This document shows positions 6,821-8,944 of a DNA stretch of 8,944 bases, piece after piece (within the stretch, counting starts at the first letter, position 1; every line of letters begins with the position of its first letter). A model generated the notes under the pieces. The model was not told the origin of the DNA, searched no databases, and was given only the letters and a program-made list of their open reading frames with translations. The position numbers were made by a program, and so were the translations under genes. This DNA comes from an uncultured Verrucomicrobiota bacterium (lineage in GTDB: Bacteria; Verrucomicrobiota; Verrucomicrobiia; Chthoniobacterales; SZAS-18): positions 1 to 8,944 of the forward strand of contig CALMVM010000483.1 in the NCBI GenBank assembly GCA_937873255.1, given 5' to 3'.

Positions 6821-6900
6821 TTTAGCCACAAAAAGCACAGAAAACACAAAAAGGGGGACTTCCGGGAATTTTGTGTTTTTTGTGCCCTGCGGCCAAGTTT
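6821..6900. repeat. Dispersed-type palindromic repeat in the operon gap
   Basis: The gap between the first Hsp70 stop and the glycosyltransferase start contains arms GCACAGAAAACACAAAA (6835-6851) and TTTTGTGTTTTTTGTGC (6869-6885), complementary at 16 of 17 positions around a 17-nt loop. Outer pieces TTAGCCACAAAAAG and CCCTGCGGCC lie next to it. The 'gccacaaaaagcac...aacacaaaa' wording is the type of short dispersed intergenic repeat I recall from many Verrucomicrobia and other genomes. In the transcript it would form an A/U-rich stem-loop 20-odd nt before the glycosyltransferase start. Confidence 0.6.
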
Positions 6901-6901
6901 T

Positions 6902-8722
6902 TCAGGCTCCTTGCGCATCCTCGCGCACGCTGAACTCCAGCTTCCAGCGCTCGTCGCCAACGGTGCTCACGCCCCAGAGTTCGAGCACGCCGAGTTCCGT
7001 GATGCGCGATTCCAACCGCACGGGCACGACGCCGTCCTCGGCCCCTTGCGCGGCGGCGGGCAGCGTGGCTTCGAGCGAATCAGTCTCGGTCAATTCGTCG
7101 TCCGTCCAGCGGCGTAATACATCGCCGGGTTTGTCCTGCGGACGCACCGCCGAACTGAAAAACCGGAAGTGCGCGGGCTCGCCGACCACGAGGCCGATCT
7201 CGCCGCCGGGCACGTCCGCCGCCGTGCCTTCTTCCATGCCAAAAGGCACCGCGCACACCGCCCGCAGCGGCCTCGGCGCGCCGGGGATCGCCAGGCCCGC
7301 CGTCTCCACCCCGACGTAGTACGACCTCGCCGTCCCGCCGCGAATCCGCACGCCCCGCCCGCCGGCCTTGAGCGCGCCGTAATGCGCCGCGCCGCGCGCC
7401 ACGGCGTAGTCGAGGTCGGAGTTGCCGGCGAGCACGGCCGGTCCGGCTTTGCCGCCGCCGTACCAACTCCCGAGCACTTCCACGAGCCGCTGGCGCAACG
7501 CCGGCGATTTGAGCACGCCGCCGTTGAACAACAGGTGCGTCGGCCGGGCGGCCCCGTGTTGGGTCAGGAAATGCGCGAGGTGCTTGGTGACGGCGGTGTC
7601 CGTCTCGAACGGCAGGCCGATCTCCCGGAACCCGCTCGAACGGCTGCGCACCGGCACGGCGTCGGGCGCGCACGGCGGGAAAAATCCGTCGAGCAGCGAG
7701 GCCGCGATGGCATGGCGGTCGAGTTCGACGGAAACGGTGCCGCCGATGAGTTTCCTTCCGCGCCCGAGCACGCTGACGGGATATTTGTCCGGCCCGTCGG
7801 CGGAGAGAAGAGATTCCTTCGCCGCGCGGCACGCGTGCCAGAGGGCGACGGATTGCCACGCGTCCACCTCGACCCCTTTTTGGGCAAACGCCGTCTGCGC
7901 CTGGAAGGCGAGCGCGAGATCCATGTTGTCGCCGCCGACGAGGAGATGGTTGCCGACGGCGACGCGTTGCAGCGCGAGGTCGCCGCCCTGTGCCTCCACT
8001 CCGATCAAGGAAAAATCCGTCGTGCCGCCGCCGATGTCGCAGACCAGGAGGGTGTCGCCGGCGGTGAGTCCTTTGCGCCAACCGTCGCCGCTGTCGGCCA
8101 GCCACGCGTAGAGCGCGGCCTGGGGTTCCTCGATGAGAATCAGGTCGGCGGGCAGGCCGGCGGCAAGCGCGGCTTCGCGGGTGAGTTCGCGCGCGCTGGC
8201 GTCGAAGGACGCGGGCACGGTGAGCACGATCTGTTGATCGGCCAACGGGGCGTCGGGATGCGCGGCGTTCCACGCGGCGGCGAGGTGCGCGAGGTAACAG
8301 CGCGAGGCTTCCACCGGGCTGATTTTGGCGACCTCGTCGGCCGGGGCGTCCCACGGCAGGATGGGCTGGTGACGATCCACGCGGCTGTGCGCGAGCCACG
8401 ATTTCGCGGCGGCGACGGTGCGGGTCGGAGCGTCGGCGGATTGCCGGCGTGCGAACTCGCCCACCGCGTGATCCGGCGCGCCTTTGCCGGTCGTCCACGG
8501 CAGGCGGTAGGCGTCGTGATTTTCGGCGGCTGGCGCGAGGTAGAGGAACGAAGGCAACGCCGGCCGGTTCTCGACCGTGGCCGGCGCGACGAGTTGTGGG
8601 ATGGGCAGCAACTCGAACGGCGCGGCGGTGGCGGCGGTGTCTTCGCCGAGCTTGATGAATGCCACGACGCTGTTGGTCGTGCCGAGGTCGATGCCGACGG
8701 CGAAACGGGCGCGGCTGGACAT
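6902..8722 (-). CDS. Hsp70-family protein lacking the helical lid (606 aa)
   Basis: ATG8722 gives 606 aa beginning MSSRARFAVGIDLGTTNS. The frame is open up to GTG8809, but the extra residues do not resemble Hsp70 N-termini, so the ATG just before the ATPase domain is preferred. The ATPase domain covers about residues 1-455: phosphate-1 GIDLGTTNS (10-18), AKSWLAHS with K107, VPASFDASARELT, IEEPQAALYAW (197-207), phosphate-2 CDIGGGTTDFSLI (228-240), GGDNMDLALA (263-272), and FNGGVLKSPALRQRL (399-413). Residues about 456-606 are a short beta-type substrate-binding region ending in VPVRLESRITELGVLELW and WKLEFSVRED. The alpha lid and C-terminal tail of DnaK (638 aa in E. coli) are absent. This is the first gene of the minus-strand operon. 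It closely parallels the N-terminal two thirds of the 923-aa Hsp70 further along, so the pair probably arose by duplication. Client and J-domain partner are unknown. Confidence 0.9.
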   Translation of the reverse strand: MSSRARFAVGIDLGTTNSVVAFIKLGEDTAATAAPFELLPIPQLVAPATVENRPALPSFLYLAPAAENHDAYRLPWTTGKGAPDHAVGEFARRQSADAPTRTVAAAKSWLAHSRVDRHQPILPWDAPADEVAKISPVEASRCYLAHLAAAWNAAHPDAPLADQQIVLTVPASFDASARELTREAALAAGLPADLILIEEPQAALYAWLADSGDGWRKGLTAGDTLLVCDIGGGTTDFSLIGVEAQGGDLALQRVAVGNHLLVGGDNMDLALAFQAQTAFAQKGVEVDAWQSVALWHACRAAKESLLSADGPDKYPVSVLGRGRKLIGGTVSVELDRHAIAASLLDGFFPPCAPDAVPVRSRSSGFREIGLPFETDTAVTKHLAHFLTQHGAARPTHLLFNGGVLKSPALRQRLVEVLGSWYGGGKAGPAVLAGNSDLDYAVARGAAHYGALKAGGRGVRIRGGTARSYYVGVETAGLAIPGAPRPLRAVCAVPFGMEEGTAADVPGGEIGLVVGEPAHFRFFSSAVRPQDKPGDVLRRWTDDELTETDSLEATLPAAAQGAEDGVVPVRLESRITELGVLELWGVSTVGDERWKLEFSVREDAQGA

Positions 8723-8734
8723 AGTGATGCACAG

Positions 8735-8763
8735 AAAATAGCCGCAAAACGGGCGGGTGGCGA
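8735..8763 (-). promoter_or_regulatory. Weak promoter candidate for the Hsp70-glycosyltransferase-Hsp70 operon
   Basis: Minus-strand TCGCCA (8763-8758) and TATTTT (8740-8735) are separated by 17 bp. Each matches 4 of 6 sigma70 consensus positions. A start here would leave only a handful of leader bases before ATG8722, close to leaderless, which would fit the lack of a Shine-Dalgarno. No CIRCE-like or sigma32-like element was recognised. Confidence 0.2.
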
Positions 8764-8818
8764 GCGGGGAGTTACACAGGGGCAAGCGTCTCGAAACAGA
8801 GCGAGTCACTCTTTTATT

Positions 8819-8867
8819 CTGTCATCCTGAGGCGAGTGCAACGAGCCGAAGGACCTCTCCGAGAGGT
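8819..8867. repeat. Dispersed-type 'CTGTCATCCTGAG' intergenic repeat with terminal hairpin
   Basis: The string CTGTCATCCTGAGGCGAG followed by an 'acgagccgaaggacctctc' segment is a sequence type I recall as scattered between genes in many Acidobacteria, Verrucomicrobia and Chloroflexi genomes. Its right end ACCTCT-CCG-AGAGGT (8853-8867) is a perfect 6-bp stem with a 3-nt loop. It lies upstream of the operon. The rest of 8723-8944 has no gene that I can support. Confidence 0.55.
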
Positions 8868-8944
8868 GCACGCGTGGCCACCGCAATTCACTGGACGAAG
8901 AGGACAACCATTTTGGCAAACAGCCAGTGCGAGGCGGACGAGTA

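Noticed and set aside
8723..8809. N-terminal extension of the first Hsp70 to GTG8809
   Set aside because: The added residues do not match Hsp70 N-termini, and ATG8722 sits directly before the ATPase domain.
7169..8830. Long plus-strand open frame of 553 codons
   Set aside because: It is antisense to the first Hsp70, whose frame carries all the Hsp70 motifs; the translation is low-complexity and unlike any family.
8888..8944. Possible 3' end of a minus-strand gene (18 codons, hydrophobic, ending LFVQ) or a plus-strand frame from GTG8874
   Set aside because: Both frames are too short and unrecognised to support, and they adjoin a dispersed repeat, so they may be repeat sequence.

Overview
The window is GC-rich (for example 44 G/C of 60 bases in 5161-5220) and looks like part of a Verrucomicrobiota chromosome, perhaps Opitutales-like. 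Four things point there: a protein built from Gloeobacter/Verrucomicrobium ('GloVer') tandem repeats, a TonB-type C-terminal domain of the kind I associate with that phylum, a pair of divergent Hsp70-family genes, and short dispersed repeats of the type common in Verrucomicrobia, Planctomycetes and Acidobacteria genomes. The assignment is an inference from sequence character, not a database match.

Region 1 (1-1126, + strand) holds the 3' end of a TonB-like energy transducer gene, followed 47 bp later by an ExbB/TolQ/MotA-type proton-channel gene. No exbD lies downstream in the window.

Region 2 (about 1127-3140) is a stretch of visibly lower GC (30 of 60 bases in 1561-1620). It carries one minus-strand gene for a secreted protein with seven GloVer repeats, most simply read as a seven-bladed beta-propeller, and an unusual tyrosine/phenylalanine-rich C-terminal module. 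The gene is flanked by small palindromes and by several copies of a GTCTCAAA-like motif, so it may be an acquired cassette.

Region 3 (3141-8722, minus strand) is a probable three-gene operon: an Hsp70-family protein of 606 aa without a helical lid, then a GT-A-type glycosyltransferase of 295 aa, then a second Hsp70-family protein of 923 aa with a roughly 320-residue tryptophan-rich C-terminal extension (DUF3731-like). The two Hsp70s are paralogs with intact nucleotide-binding motifs. The glycosyltransferase stop and the start of the second Hsp70 are 9 bp apart, which suggests coupling. A dispersed-type palindromic repeat fills the 92-bp gap between the first Hsp70 and the glycosyltransferase, and another dispersed-type repeat lies upstream of the operon. 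A glycosyltransferase between two atypical Hsp70s is the most interesting functional arrangement here.

No RNA gene, CRISPR array, transposase or replication origin is visible. None of the five visible start codons has a recognisable Shine-Dalgarno sequence.
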